Assembly (NCBI GenBank): GCA_029582265.1
Contig: CM055820.1
Location: 20,184,212-20,248,211, forward strand
Origin: Zoroaster sp. YZ-2022
Taxonomy: Eukaryota; Echinodermata; Asteroidea; Forcipulatida; Zoroasteridae
Length of the DNA stretch: 64,000 bases
Reading direction: 5' to 3'
Part shown: positions 20,933 to 64,000 of the stretch, one piece after another
Position numbering within the stretch: the first letter of the stretch is position 1
How the letters are laid out: each line of letters begins with the position of its first letter
Notes under the pieces: model-generated
Database searches by the model: none
What the model was told of the DNA's origin: nothing
The model's input: the letters and a program-made list of their open reading frames with translations, nothing else
Made by a program: the position numbers and the translations under genes

Positions 20933-23208
20933 TTTGTTTGAAAAAAAAAAGGACATTTTTTATAAATGCTTAAGCCAGGGACTACTAATCTCTACTACAC
21001 TGGATAGAGGGTTAAGCATATTGAAGCCACTGGACTGACATATTGCTACTCTCAAACCATTAATACATTGCAATGCCAATAACTCCATTGAACATGCATC
21101 TGGGGTCTGGAATATACTGTACAAATGCCTGCAAAGGTTACCACATACAGGTGCGTACATGGGCTGCACTGCAATATTACATTTTAAAGATGGCCCCTCC
21201 CCCCTAGTTAATTTTGTGTTTTTTATTTTTTTTTTGGGGTGGGGGGGGCGTTGAGTTAGTGGTAACAAATTGTAGTTAGTGCTTCCAACCTAGCAGGGTC
21301 TTTATCAAAATAAAAATAGATACCCTTGATCCAGTCAGTATAATACAAATAATTGCCGGGCACAGACTTATGCAAGACAGTATTCACCTATCACACTGCA
21401 GCCATCTTAGTCTGATTCCCAGTATACAAGTATATTGATTATAAGCATTGATTCTCAGTACATAAATGGGGCCTGGCTATTTGTTGCAGCAGCAATGCTG
21501 ACGTATAGGGAGAAATGTTGGTCTAGCCATAGCCATTGTCAAAGCCATCATTTCAGATACAGCCTTAGTTTGGTCATGTGGATTTGTATGGGATGGGGGG
21601 GAACAAAATGGCTTCCAGAAGGGATATCAGAAAATGGACACAAATGTTTTACTCAAATTAAATTTTAAAAAAATAAATAAACAGCCTTTCTCTCTCACAG
21701 CACAGTGACTTAAAATGCAACCAGTATCTTCAGAAGTGTGATTTGACAAAAGTAACAAATCCTGGAAAATGGGTAGTGGGCCTGGGTCTCCATTTGGTCT
21801 AGAGGACAAAGCCTCCCTGAACTTCCTGGATGATTTACAGATGCTCCACATCCCCACAAACAAGAAACTAGAGGTTTGGACACAATAAGGGCTGCTTCTT
21901 TCTTTCCTTGATGGCTACTTCTCTTCTTTCAAGAAAATTCTTAGGCAAAAGGAGATGTGTATAAAATCCTGAAATCAGGAAAAATCCTGAGAAATCACAG
22001 GCATGGTATCTTGGAGATTCAACAAATATCTATGTGGTGTAGTTGGAGCCAGAAATACAATTGCAAATTAATGCTTCCCACAAAAACATTGATACATGCA
22101 TAACTCACATGTATTTACAAAGAGAATATTGTTTTACATCACACAAAAAACAATCACAGAAAGACCATCAACGATTTCATTCCCTTTTTTAATCATAATA
22201 TTTGTTTTCCTTGATTTTTTAAATATAACCTAGCTCTACTTAATTTATTTATAAGCAATCAACATGGGAGGTCAAATTGCTCAGAATTAGTGCCACACAC
22301 ACTCCAGGGAACAATATCTTACTATAAATTGAATTGCATAATTTTAAGTTCATGTGTTTTTTTTATTACCGCATTCAAAATGTATTCGTGTCGCTTTCCC
22401 CTAAAAAACTATGGAGATTTGTATTACTACCTGTTCTTGCATAATATTAAAGATGAGACAAAACTCTGAACTTTATCTAAGAATTTCCTAAAAAAACAAT
22501 AACTCTTCATCAGAATTACAAGGGGACAGAGTTAAATGTCTACTTTATATTGTACACACAAACAATGTGCTAATTGAGAAAGATGAGTTATCTCTTCTAC
22601 ATGAGATGACTAAATTAGTATTTTCTGGGTATTTTTCATGGTGAACATTTTGTATTAAATTCCAAAGAAAAGGACAACTTTTGTTGTAGGAGAAAAGTTG
22701 TACCCCCCCTCGGACAATACAGTTTTGTTAATGTGGTTTTTCCAATAGAATTAAATGTAAAAATGTAAATTTTCCTTGAATTTTCTTTTTTCCATTTTAC
22801 CCCCAAAATAACATACAGTTTTCAGTTATACAAGGAAGAATTGGTCTAAGAAATGTTTTACTCATAAACTGATTCATGTGTACAAATCCAGGAAATAAAC
22901 AGTGGATGTGAAGTTATTTGATTAAGAAAGACTTTTTGTATGGTTGCAGAACAAGATAGGTTAAGTTTGGTTTTTGGAGATGCTTTGTGAATGAGTAATC
23001 TCCTCCAGTGTTGTGAGGTTCTGAAGAGAACCGATATGGATTAACTCAACGTTTCGGACAGACATCTTCCTGTGAATGATCCCATCTGTTCTTTTCAGAA
23101 CCTCTCACACATCGGAAGAGATTATTTATTCACATTATGCCAATCCAAATTCACTTAAGTGGCAATTGTTGAAATGTTACTCAGCATGAGCCAATTTCAC
23201 AGACCAGG

Positions 23209-23597
23209 ACCCAATTTCATGGCACTGCTTACTGCGGAATTCTGCGCTTACGGCGCATAGAATCACACGCTTTTTATGGCGCCGTAAGCGCAGAATTCTG
23301 TGGTAAGCAGCGCCATGAAATTGGGCCCTGCTTAGCAGCTAAAATTGCTTACCAGAAAAGTTTGCTTAAGCGGAATTCTTTGGTTACCAGCCAAACTTTC
23401 GTACAAAATGTATGCATTTTGGCTGGTAGTGTTTTATATTGCTCAGTCAAAATATTTGCTTAGCAGATTTCTTTGGTTACCAGCCAAACTTTCGTACAAA
23501 ATGTATGCATTTTGGCCGGTAGTCTGTTTTATATTGCTCAGTGAAAATATTTGCTTAGCAAAATTCTCTGCTTAGCAGCTCCTATGAAATTGGCCAC
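23209..23597. mobile_element. Nested foldback elements
   Basis: A compact foldback (about 23210-23326, ends ACCCAATTTCATGGC and GCCATGAAATTGGG, with a strong inner hairpin around TTCTGCGCTTACGGCGC) interrupts the left part of a longer GGCCAATTTCATA-type element. In the longer one a CAGCCAAACTTTCGTACAAA block is tandemly duplicated. Confidence 0.7.
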
Positions 23598-25448
23598 ATC
23601 TCGTCTGACCAAGATCTCATGTTCCTAATCTCCAAAGATGTGTATATGTTCAGAATGTTCCCAAGTTACAGAAACGAGGCAAAAAGACAAAATGCCCCTT
23701 TACAGTTGTTTTTTTCCCTTCAAGCGTTTGGACAGACCTGATACGAACGGCATCAATGCTCCTTAAGTAACAACCAATACTTTTACAATGCATCTTGTGT
23801 ATTATATAGTTTGAGTCCATCACAAATTTAATGTGCAAGCTTGCATTACTAAATAAAGCATTTTATACTGATAGGAACATCAAACTGGTTCGGGCGAAGG
23901 GGGTGGAATCAAAATTCACTCACAAATTGTTACTTTAGACATTACCTTTCTTGACAAACAGAAGGGCTAGGATGGAATGGGGGGGCAGGGGTTAATGTAC
24001 AGTATAAACATGTACAACAGATGGAGCACAGATTGATTTATATATAATATTAGGAAATTTAGATTTCTTCACAATTTCTATTTTAACTCCTACACAAGTA
24101 CAAACTGGACTGTTTTTATTGCTGTCGAAAGTTCCTACGGGTAATAAAATCACATGCCATACAAATTCAGATTTTTGTTATATAGCTCAGAATTAATGTG
24201 CTTATAACCACAGGGGCAAAGGGGGGGTTTAGAAAAAAAAATCAACCTAATTTCATACACGATTTAAACCAACGCTGAATGTTAACTTAAACCAATCTTA
24301 GTGTAGATTGAAAAATACAAACTTCAAATTTGTTACGACTGCAAGCACTGAGGCTAGGATAAAAGTATGGCTTCTGGACAAGAATGAGCTATACTCATTG
24401 AAACAATAACATGTTTATACAATTACTTCCCTGATAATAATGTCTCTCGAGGTACAAACAAAAACAAACACAGAGCTACACAGTACATATAAATACTAGA
24501 GCACAAACCTCCATGTTTGAATATTCCGGAGGACAGCAACGAAGTTAACAACAGCACAGATCAGTATAAATCACGCCCTAAACTCTGCATCTGTGTGCGG
24601 CTGCCATTAGAGACTTACACAGAATTTGCCCGAAATCCCTTTTGGCAATTTGTAAATCAATGCTATTACATACACAAAACACATGTTCACTGAAGCATCC
24701 ATGTTGTTTTCATTTGCTATACAAACCAACGGGGACAATTGACATGGATACTTTCTATTTTAAGTTGGTAACCCATTTCAGATTATGTAAAAAAAAAGGT
24801 ATAACGCCCTACCATTAAACATTACCTGCATTTGTGTACATTTGATATGCGTTTTAAGGACAAGGGCCAAAGTCATGATACAGCCAAGCCTTTGAGAAGC
24901 TCTGCTTGCCTGGGCTAGGCCCTCCAGAAGCCCAGGTTATGTTGATTGGCAGGTACTGTATTGTTACAGTATTAGGACTCACAAAAGATAATTAGGAGAC
25001 CAGGTAGCCTGGGCCTGGCCAGGCTTCTCAAAGGCTTGGCTGTACCATGACATTGGCCCTCCTCCCTTAGCAAACTGAATATTCAGAATCACAATACACA
25101 ATCAGTAATGAATGGATTGCACAAAGTAACACTGTGCACCATACTGGATGGCACACAGTAACATGTACCTCATGACCCTGGCATTAACAAGTGAACATTC
25201 CCGTGCATTGAGAGACACATGCAGGGCATCCAAACAATACCGTTTAATGTTTGTGCAGGCCTGATACTATATGGAGGCAACGGAGGCAATTGCCTTGGTA
25301 CACCCTGGTCATTGCTTTGGTGCCCCTTGAAGTGTTCTAATAGAAATTTACATTTTCCTCATAGAGGTGCCCTTAACCTAGCTTAAATTGCCTTGCCCCT
25401 ACCAATAGATAGTATCAGGCCTGCTTGTGCTTGCACATGAATTCAAAA

Positions 25449-25540
25449 CATGTCTGTGCTTCAAAGCATGTCTGTGCTTCAAAGCATGTCTGTGCTTCAA
25501 AGCATGTCTGTGCTTCCAAACATGTCTGTGCTTCCAAACA
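25449..25540 (+). repeat. 18-bp tandem repeat, about five copies
   Basis: Units CATGTCTGTGCTTCAAAG, with the last ones changed to ...CTTCCAAA. It is in frame with a 92-codon minus-strand ORF that has no other merit. Confidence 0.9.
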
Positions 25541-26477
25541 CATTTGCGCACCTAAGTGAAGAGTTCTCGCTCTAGTAATTATACACAGTTCTGTGAACAA
25601 AAACTCAAATAAGTAAAACACAGCAGCCACCAGTATACAGTAACCACTTCTACAGGTTCGTTTTATAGGAATGATAAAGTGACAAAAATCCATTTACGTC
25701 GTCTTTCAAGATCTTTCCCGCATTTAACAACAAACAAAAATTATTAGTAAGATTAGATACCATGCAAGCTTTGCACTCTCCAGAAAGTTTTCCTTCTTAA
25801 AGTTGGGACTCCCAACCCTGATTTGTGGAGTCAAAACCTCCTCTCTGTGTCCCTTAACAATCAGTTCACAGATTAAGAATATTTTTGAGATGTTCCCAAT
25901 CTCACTCTTTTAAGGTTTCTGTGGGGAAACCGTCATGTCTTCACGAGGTCAACCAGAGTACAGTGGTTGACACGCTGAGTTTAACTCGGTGGTGACTTCT
26001 ACGAACCCAGATAGCTCAAAGACGGAGGAATTTCACAACGCTGTCTAAACTATTCAGAAAGATCTGCGTCTAGGTATCGCTGAGTAGTGTCCAAAAAATC
26101 AAAACAAAAGCTTTTGTTTTCTTCAAATGGTGATCATTTCTTGAGATAATAAGAATGGCATCTTTACAAGGTGAGCTAGCTAACATTCTAACATCATGAT
26201 CAAACTTTCAATCACTACCACCAAACAACCTCTTAAGATTTTCAATTTAAATCAGGTATATTCTGTTTGAATCCTTATTTTTACCGTCATGTTTCTGTAC
26301 TCTGGTCTTTTCCTAGTAAAACAGAAGTAAATCACTTTTTTTTTTACAATACTAATGGCTCGAGTCAGATCCTGAATCATCTCATTTGAAAGCAATTTAC
26401 TTGTATTCTGCAAGGAAAACAGAAGTGACCATATTAAGATCAAAAGAGTCGGTGAAATATACACAGAATAAACATCT

Positions 26478-26851
26478 TTAACCCTCCTACTTCTGGTACC
26501 TTTTTCATACAAGTTGATCCACCATTTGAAACCATTCACTTTTGTGGTTTTGAATGGTGAAATAACTGTGTACAGCATTGATTCCCCCAAATGGTTTTGA
26601 ATGGTAGGTCAGCTAATACAAAACCTTGTTTGGATCTTTCCAAATGGTAGTACAGCTAATACAAAACCTTGTTGGGATACTTCTAAGTGGTGAATCAATG
26701 GACCCTCTATGCATTTGAATGGATTTGAATGGTAGTAAAGCTTGCTACCAACACTGTTCAAATGGTATCACCATGTGTGTACAAAACCAATGGGCATTTG
26801 GTAAGTGGAAATTTTGAATGGTTTCAAATGGTCAAACAGTAGGAAGGTTAA
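26478..26851 (+). mobile_element. TTAA element related to family D, copy 4
   Basis: Begins TTAACCCTCCTACT and ends AGTAGGAAGGTTAA, with an interior of diverged TTGAATGGT/ACCATT words. Its right TTAA (26848-26851) is shared with the next MITE. Confidence 0.8.
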
Positions 26852-27056
26852 AGAGACAATATCGTTACAATCAACAGGGCATGGAATCGGAGTGCTAGCT
26901 TTAGATTAACTAAGCGAATGTACATAACAGTCATATAACCGTTGCTACTGCATAAATGAGCCAGTAATTTTCAGTCACAGTGTTCCTCCTGAACTAGGGC
27001 AACCGATTCCATGACCTATTGAAAGTCTGCTCTGATCGTGACGATACAGTCCCTTT
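26848..27056 (+). mobile_element. TTAA-MITE family A, copy 5
   Basis: AGAGACAATATCGTTACAAT left end. The right end reads GACGATACAGTCCCTTT, where the terminal TTAA has been lost. Confidence 0.85.
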
Positions 27057-27340
27057 GCGCACAGTATCAACTGAGAAGCAGGTGGCTCTGCACAACAAAT
27101 ATTGTATATAGTAAATATATCTTCTTTTTTCTTCTTCACAATTTTGTTATTATTCACATTACTAATATTATCCATCATTTTTTTGTTCTTTTAAATAAAT
27201 TACACACAGATCCGTATATATCCTGTTATTTCTGTCTCTTCTGTGACACCAGGATGTCATTTCATCTGACGTTGGCAAAGTTGGGTTTTTTTTAGTTCAG
27301 TTCTATGTCCTTTCCCCGGTTCTTGGATGATGTCTTGAAC

Positions 27341-58035
<30,695 letters not shown>

Positions 58036-61000
58036 CTGTGAAAAACGGACGAAGGGATGAGAAGGAGAAATATTACATCTACATTGTAAAAACAAGATGT
58101 CTTGCTCACTCAGGAGAGGATTATTAAGCACAGTGACTCTCCCCAGCCGAATCTGCATGAGTGATGTGACACATGACATCACATGACTACATGTAGCGGC
58201 GCCCTCTATCGTCCTGTGGCTGAAGGCAAGTTCCTTTATCGAGCACTCGATAAAAACCGGTCATTATCCTGTGGTAAAAAACCAAGCGTCAAACTTGTAA
58301 GTGGTACGCGAGTCAGTGTGATGCGAAACAACTCTGATTGGTTAAAAAAACATGTCTGTATCTAAATTATGCGCTGCTCTGATTTTGATATACCGGATGT
58401 TAATCTGACCTCCATGTGGTCTTTAAAATGTTTTTTCATATTTTCGACTTTACTTATTTATTGTCATTATTTTTTATTTTATTAATTTGTATTTAATCTG
58501 AAATAAAGTGTATTCATTTAGTTAAATTTTACGTTTATTTTTTGTTTTATATTGTTGTTTAGGGGCATTAATCTACTCATCACCATATAGGGGGAAAAAT
58601 GGCTGGAATATGTTTCATAAATGTATATTACTAGTTAATTAATGGATTGGCAACTGAATACAATTAAGTGAACAATAAATGACATGACATGCACACTGAC
58701 TAATGAATGGTGCCCGAGTACAGTACTGACAGTTAACAACAAAAAAAACATTATGTTGACAGCTGCATGACTTCAATGAATGCAAACGGTTTACACCCTC
58801 ATACAATTGCCACGTGCACTGTAAAGGGCGACCCGCAAGGCCTTTCAAGCTAAGTTCGTACAGAGGACAGGATTTCAGTGTTTCTACTGTTTCTCGGCTG
58901 ATGCCTTTCCAACTTTCTCCCCAAGGCCAAAGCTATTATGCATGGCCAGTGGTTCCTATAGACTTACACGTGGCTTGTTAATGAACAGTGACTCTAACTC
59001 ACACTGAGCTGTCACTGCCCACATCAGGGCACGGCAACCTGCCAGGGGCCCCAGGCTAGACTGGAACCCCCTCAACATAATGTTTTTTTCAAAAACAAAT
59101 ACAGAGGCGAACACTATGTCTAAAGGTCAATGAATTAATGTATGGGTCCCCTCTCTGCGCGTGGGCTCAGCTTGTCACATCTTGGGTTCTTGACCATTAT
59201 CAACAGGAAAAACCTATTTTTACCGCTCTCTCTCGTCCGCCGTAGTTCCATTTGATCTCGCAAGGATGATCAAAGGAGGATCGGATGCCGCAAGGATGAA
59301 ATAAATAGAAACGCAAACACATCCTGCTCCTCTATTTGGATCCCCCTTTCGAGGCAGACCCACAAATCCAAGAAAAGCTTCAGCTGGGGCCCAAGGTATT
59401 CTGTAGTCTAGGTCGTAGGTCGTCGTCGTCCCCCCCCCGTCCCCCCGTCCCCCCGTCCCCCCCCCCCCCCAGGTTGTCTCCGAACGACCTACGCCGTGTA
59501 GCACGTAGGTCTCTGCCTTGCCTCGGGGAGTAAGATCTACCCTCCTATTAGGGCAGGATAACTCTCAGGATTGGTCAGTGTATCGCAGCAGCTGAATAGA
59601 CACTGCCTTGTTGTACCCTCACGTTCTTGTGTGGTTCAATAATAATAATAATAAGCTCGATACCACCAATGCGCCTTTTTGGAATTATCCACTGGCAACA
59701 GAAAACTGCCAGAAACCTGCGCATCCCCAAGACGCCCATACTAGAACCTCTGGCAAAGGGCACGAGGGCATGGATGAACAGTGAAAGAGCAGGGGATCAG
59801 TAGGCAAGCTAAATGATCAAATGTAACTGCGGTGGATGAGAGAGCAGTAAAAATAGATTTTCCTGATGATGTTTGTTCTAGCAGGTCGAGTATATTATTT
59901 TTCATTTCATTTCAGAGCGATCAGGACGATCAGAGCATAATGATCGAAACGTCGAGTTGTACCTCCAGTTCTTTTCAGAACTAATTACTACTCAATTGAG
60001 ATTCCACATGGTGTCACCGCAATTATTCTTACTTATCATCCTCACCATGCAAAGCTACAAGTTTTACCTATTTCATTTATTGATTTCACAGGTAGAAAAA
60101 CAAATACACACAAATTTACATTAAAAAAAGTAAACTAAATTACTGTATATGTATCAGATGAATATTACAAGAGAAGATGTTTGGAAATTGCCAAAAGTGT
60201 ACAGCTGGAGCTTTGTACATACATGTTCATACCTGTATACAATGTACATGTACGTCTCCAATGTACACTGTACAATGTAAATTGTATGGTGTACATAGAC
60301 CATGGGATGAACTTAAAAATGAGACTTACATTAATTTTTATAAATTTCGTGATCCCCATCGCAGAACCACATAAAATTTGGACCATGGGGCGGGGCGTTC
60401 AATGGTGCTGAATCTAATTATGATTGTTGCCAAGTCGTAAAATTGCACATTTTAAAGATATTAATTATTATTACTTTAATATTGATTAACCCTATGAGGG
60501 GAGGGGGCGGAGCACAATATGCCCCCTGAAATATTTTTGCCCATAACTTTTTAACGCTGCGGCAGACTGCCATGAAACTTGGTGACTTTACCCAAAATTG
60601 ATTTAGGGTCATACTAGATTTTTTTAAATGTCAGGGGTCTAACATACCTTGTACATGTACATAGGTGTATGTAAAAATGTACTGAAATCAGGAAAAATCC
60701 TGAGAAATCCCAGGCCTGCAGCATGTGGCCGATCCAGGCAGTTGGGGACATGTGGTCCCCCCCCATTTGCATGTATTTAACCATACTTTTTGTGCGTCAA
60801 AACATTTACTTATTTATCAAGTGTGCCTCCTCCCTAACTTATCACCCATTTTTTTCTCCCCTGGTCTGGTTACAGAACATGGGACAAAACCCGACCATGG
60901 ATCCTGACCACTGGGAAATGGAAATCGTACATCGCAACATACACGTATTATTCAAATGGTGCACATTGTTAAGTTTTTTTTTGTTTTTTTTTTGTTCGTC

Positions 61001-61585
61001 CATTCTGTAACTGTAATCGTAAAGTAAATTGTTCATTTGTTTTGTCTGTTAAAAGCCTTTTATGGTTTCCCTACTTTCCCTAATGTTAACATTATTTTTC
61101 TATTAAATTTATTTTGTATGTATTCACTGCATGTACAAAAGTCTATTGATAAATTATTCGTAAATCATATATTTTGTATATTGTATAATACACGTACATA
61201 CATTGTTGTCGTTTTGTTGTTTCTTAACATTGAAATAAACGTCACTGTCATTGATGCAAAAATCATCTCCCTGTGAAGAATCATGGCAGGATGGCGGTCT
61301 GAAATCCATGGAAGAGCACAGCAGCTGGCACATGCATGATTGGATGTCTGGAAGTGTGATCAAGCTAAATAAAACTAACTGAACCCATCTCATTAAATTT
61401 TATGAATAAGAATCTTATAACAAATTGGAATGCCCAAGAGTATAAGAAATTCCTAATTAGAGCAATGGGATACTGTGAAAGGTGAACAACACCATGACAT
61501 CTTTCAAGGTTCCGTGTAATTTTACATACAATACATGTAAAAGTACACGTACACTGCACAATCTTCAACATGTAGACATGATCGG
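58036..61585. other. Upstream intron or flank of AHCYL, no gene recognised
   Basis: No N-terminal AHCYL exon could be identified. Contains a C-rich tract (59430-59470), a (AAT)n run near 59640 and the dispersed repeat at 59917-60070. Confidence 0.45.
59917..60070 (+). repeat. Copy of the GATCGAAACGTCGAG repeat
   Basis: Nearly the same as 9833-10000 from ACGATCAGAGCATAATGATC through TCATCCTCACCATGCAAAGC to TTTTACCT. Confidence 0.8.
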
Positions 61586-62090
<505 letters not shown>

Positions 62091-62101
62091 AAGTACATGG
62101 T

Positions 62102-62396
62102 ACACAACTGCAGCCAAAATTGCTGGATCGATTGGAATTCTGCCATGCTGTGCTTTAAATGACTTTTTCGCATAGGGGTATGAACGTTTGCCCGATTTGT
62201 GAGGCCTCTCTTAGCCACCATACTTTGTATGGGAAATCAGGTCCCCGCCTATACAATGGTACCATGTATTTCCCTCTTGGCAAAAAAAAAAAAAAAGAAA
62301 AGAAAAAAAAGATGGCCCCAAAAAAAGCATGTCACCGCACCGATTTTGAAGCCGACTGATGACCAGAAACCAGAGACTTTTTTTTTGTTGGCCTTA
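62102..62396. mobile_element. Dispersed element family E, copy 7
   Basis: CAGCCAAAATTGCTGGATCG, GCATAGGGGTATGAACGTTT, TTAGCCACCATACTTTGTAT and CCAGAAACCAGAGACTTTTT. Confidence 0.75.
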
Positions 62397-62589
62397 CACG
62401 GTTGTATAAAAATGGTACGTGTACATGTTTTACAGTTTTACATCATATATGTATGAACATGTTTTTGCACACACTGTATACATACAAACAAGGCCCATAA
62501 CCACATACACAGATGCTTAGATAAATGCCAGCAATTTACATCATGTACCTACGCACTGACTGCATACATTTACATGTATAACAATCCCT

Positions 62590-62975
62590 CCCACTCCTTC
62601 CCATGCTAGCACTCATGAGTGAAAACAATTGCAAATTATCCGAAGCATTGAAACGGACAGATTTATGTGCAATAACACTCCTCCACAATGTATGCGTTTT
62701 TATAAGACGTTTTGTTTTTGTTTGCATAATGTCTCAACCAGGATCAAATCGGGTCCTTGAAGAGCACTCTTTCACCTCGAACAGATTCAGGAACAGTCCT
62801 GTGCCATACCTCACTAGACTACTTAACAAATGAAGTAATTTACTTTTTATTATTTTTATCCTTATTCAAATTTAATGGATTTTGTAATTTATTGTAGTTG
62901 TTTCATGTATAAGTACTGTGCAATTCAGCCTTTGGGCTGCAAAAGGTGTGTTTTTTAATAAACCAATAATAATAA
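62590..62975 (+). mobile_element. LINE 3' end fragment
   Basis: The ORF end reads TSNRFRNSPVPYLTRLLNK, resembling the xxRFRNSFVPYxxRLLN C-terminus common in non-LTR retrotransposon ORF2 proteins. A short 3' UTR with GCCTTTGGGCTGCAAAAGG and AATAAACCAATAATAATAAT follows. Confidence 0.65.
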
Positions 62976-63127
62976 TAGGAGGTAATGGTCAATTCAAATT
63001 ATGAGGTGTGGTTTTTTTTTTCACCAATTTAGTATTTGCATTGAGAAACATGAAACTGCAAGGGTTGACACATATGAGACTTGGGACTGTGTTAATGAGC
63101 CATTGGCATATGTAAGGCTCAATTATA

Positions 63128-63226
63128 CCTATTTGAAGAGGTGAAAGTACCAGTTTCCAACAGTGATGAATTTTTCCAAAAAAGTGCCCCTTGGAGGTTT
63201 TTGGAGAATATGGGGCGGTTAGGGTT
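63128..63226 (+). mobile_element. TTAA element family B, 5'-truncated copy
   Basis: Shares TTTGAAGAGGTGAAAGTACC and GTGCCCCTTGGAGG with 29516-29791. Ends GGTTAGGGTTATA, with the last TTAA mutated. Confidence 0.75.
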
Positions 63227-64000
63227 ATACAATTCACATGCAGAAAATACATACATGTAAAGGGATGGAAGACTTATGTAAACATCTACAATGAACATGT
63301 AGACTAAAAGTAAAAAAACCAACTCAGCAAATTATTAAAAATTGTTTGTCAGGTCAATTTACGCTTAGAAATTACATGTAGTTTTCCTGTTTGTTTTCCC
63401 CAATAATTGAGGGCACATCTCTTATGTCAAAAATTCCCTTCCCCCTTTTGATTTTTGCAAAAACAATATACAAAATGAAATGATTTTGAACAAACAATTT
63501 TAATTTGATAGGTAGTATGCACTGGCCTGGAGTGAGTGAACCAACCTGCATGTGAATCTACATGTACTTGATGGTTTATCGTTCACTAGGGACTTGATGC
63601 TCACAGGCAACACGCCAGCCAGCCACGCAGAGTGCCTGTGAATCCCACCAGATTTAAAGGAAGTACAGTATTGTACATAAAAAATTTTAAAAACATGATT
63701 CCCAGCTGACTCGACTATTCAATTTGCAGAGAAAAAAACATTGCCCATGTAATATGTGCATGCTGCAGTGTTCATTTTTTGGGAAAATGCTGGAGACAGC
63801 CTGTGGCAAAAAAGGCACTCCAAAAAAAAAAAAAAAAACTTTAGTGAAAGTCTTCTTCGTGTACACATGTACAATTCAGTCTACAAGTACATACGACCTA
63901 TGTATTGCTCTCTGGCATTTGATTTCGTTTTCAACCATACATGTACATGTATCCACATGACCAAAACATGCACAGTTCTAGACCAAACAATTTTCGGAAC
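63227..64000. other. No gene recognised
   Basis: AT-rich, with many TACATGTA words and a poly-A tract near 63823. No exon of AHCYL or any other gene was seen. Confidence 0.45.

Larger units (their letters stand above)
21000..26477. other. Intergenic region or long 3' UTR, no gene recognised
   Basis: Lies between NRF1 and the AHCYL stop codon, downstream of both convergent genes. Part of it could be AHCYL 3' UTR, but no polyadenylation site could be assigned. It contains a repeat at about 21640-22010 shared with 45870-46170, a diverged GATCGAAACG-type repeat at 22988-23140, nested foldbacks at 23209-23597 and an 18-bp tandem repeat at 25449. ORFs are short and unrecognisable. Confidence 0.45.

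Overview
The window is animal nuclear DNA: protein-coding exons separated by long AT-rich introns with GT-AG borders, embedded in a dense population of short transposable elements. The best fit is an invertebrate deuterostome, probably an ambulacrarian such as an echinoderm. That rests on the protein families, the conserved NRF1/AHCYL linkage and the element types; the species cannot be named from sequence alone.

Three genes are supported. (1) NRF1 (nuclear respiratory factor 1; called P3A2 in sea urchins) lies on the + strand at 5462-13594. Seven coding exons join in frame to 502 codons plus a stop, almost the length of the vertebrate protein. (2) An AHCYL1/AHCYL2 (IRBIT) gene lies on the - strand at 27341-58035. 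Twelve coding exons join in frame to 487 codons plus a stop, ending in the family's usual NYYRY terminus; the N-terminal exon(s) lie beyond the last one seen. The two genes are convergent and about 14 kb apart. In vertebrates AHCYL2 and NRF1 are also close neighbours, so this looks like old microsynteny. (3) An intronless fibrinogen-domain secreted lectin gene (34887-35885, + strand) is nested in an AHCYL intron on the opposite strand.

Layout. 1-5400: two decayed LINE fragments fused head to tail, a tRNA-derived SINE and possible upstream sequence of NRF1. 5.4-13.6 kb: NRF1, its introns holding a SINE nested in a MITE, a hAT-like MITE and other repeats. 13.6-27.3 kb: intergenic, with repeats and possibly long 3' UTRs. 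27.3-58 kb: AHCYL. 58-64 kb: upstream intron or flank, with a SINE ending in about 200 bp of (ATT)n and a LINE 3' end.

Most of the unusual signal is in the mobile DNA. At least seven unrelated families of small elements are bounded by TTAA duplications (piggyBac- or Kolobok-like targeting), and three pairs abut while sharing a single TTAA. Several carry internal minisatellites that differ in copy number. Most striking is a pair of ~840 bp elements whose ends begin with CACAGTG, the exact RAG recombination-signal heptamer. Both are flanked by perfect 5-bp target duplications, and in both the two ends differ by a 10-bp spacer. These are the hallmarks of a non-autonomous Transib/RAG-like transposon. 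A Helitron-like element with ~148-bp tandem units and two kinds of hAT-like elements with 8-bp duplications are also present.
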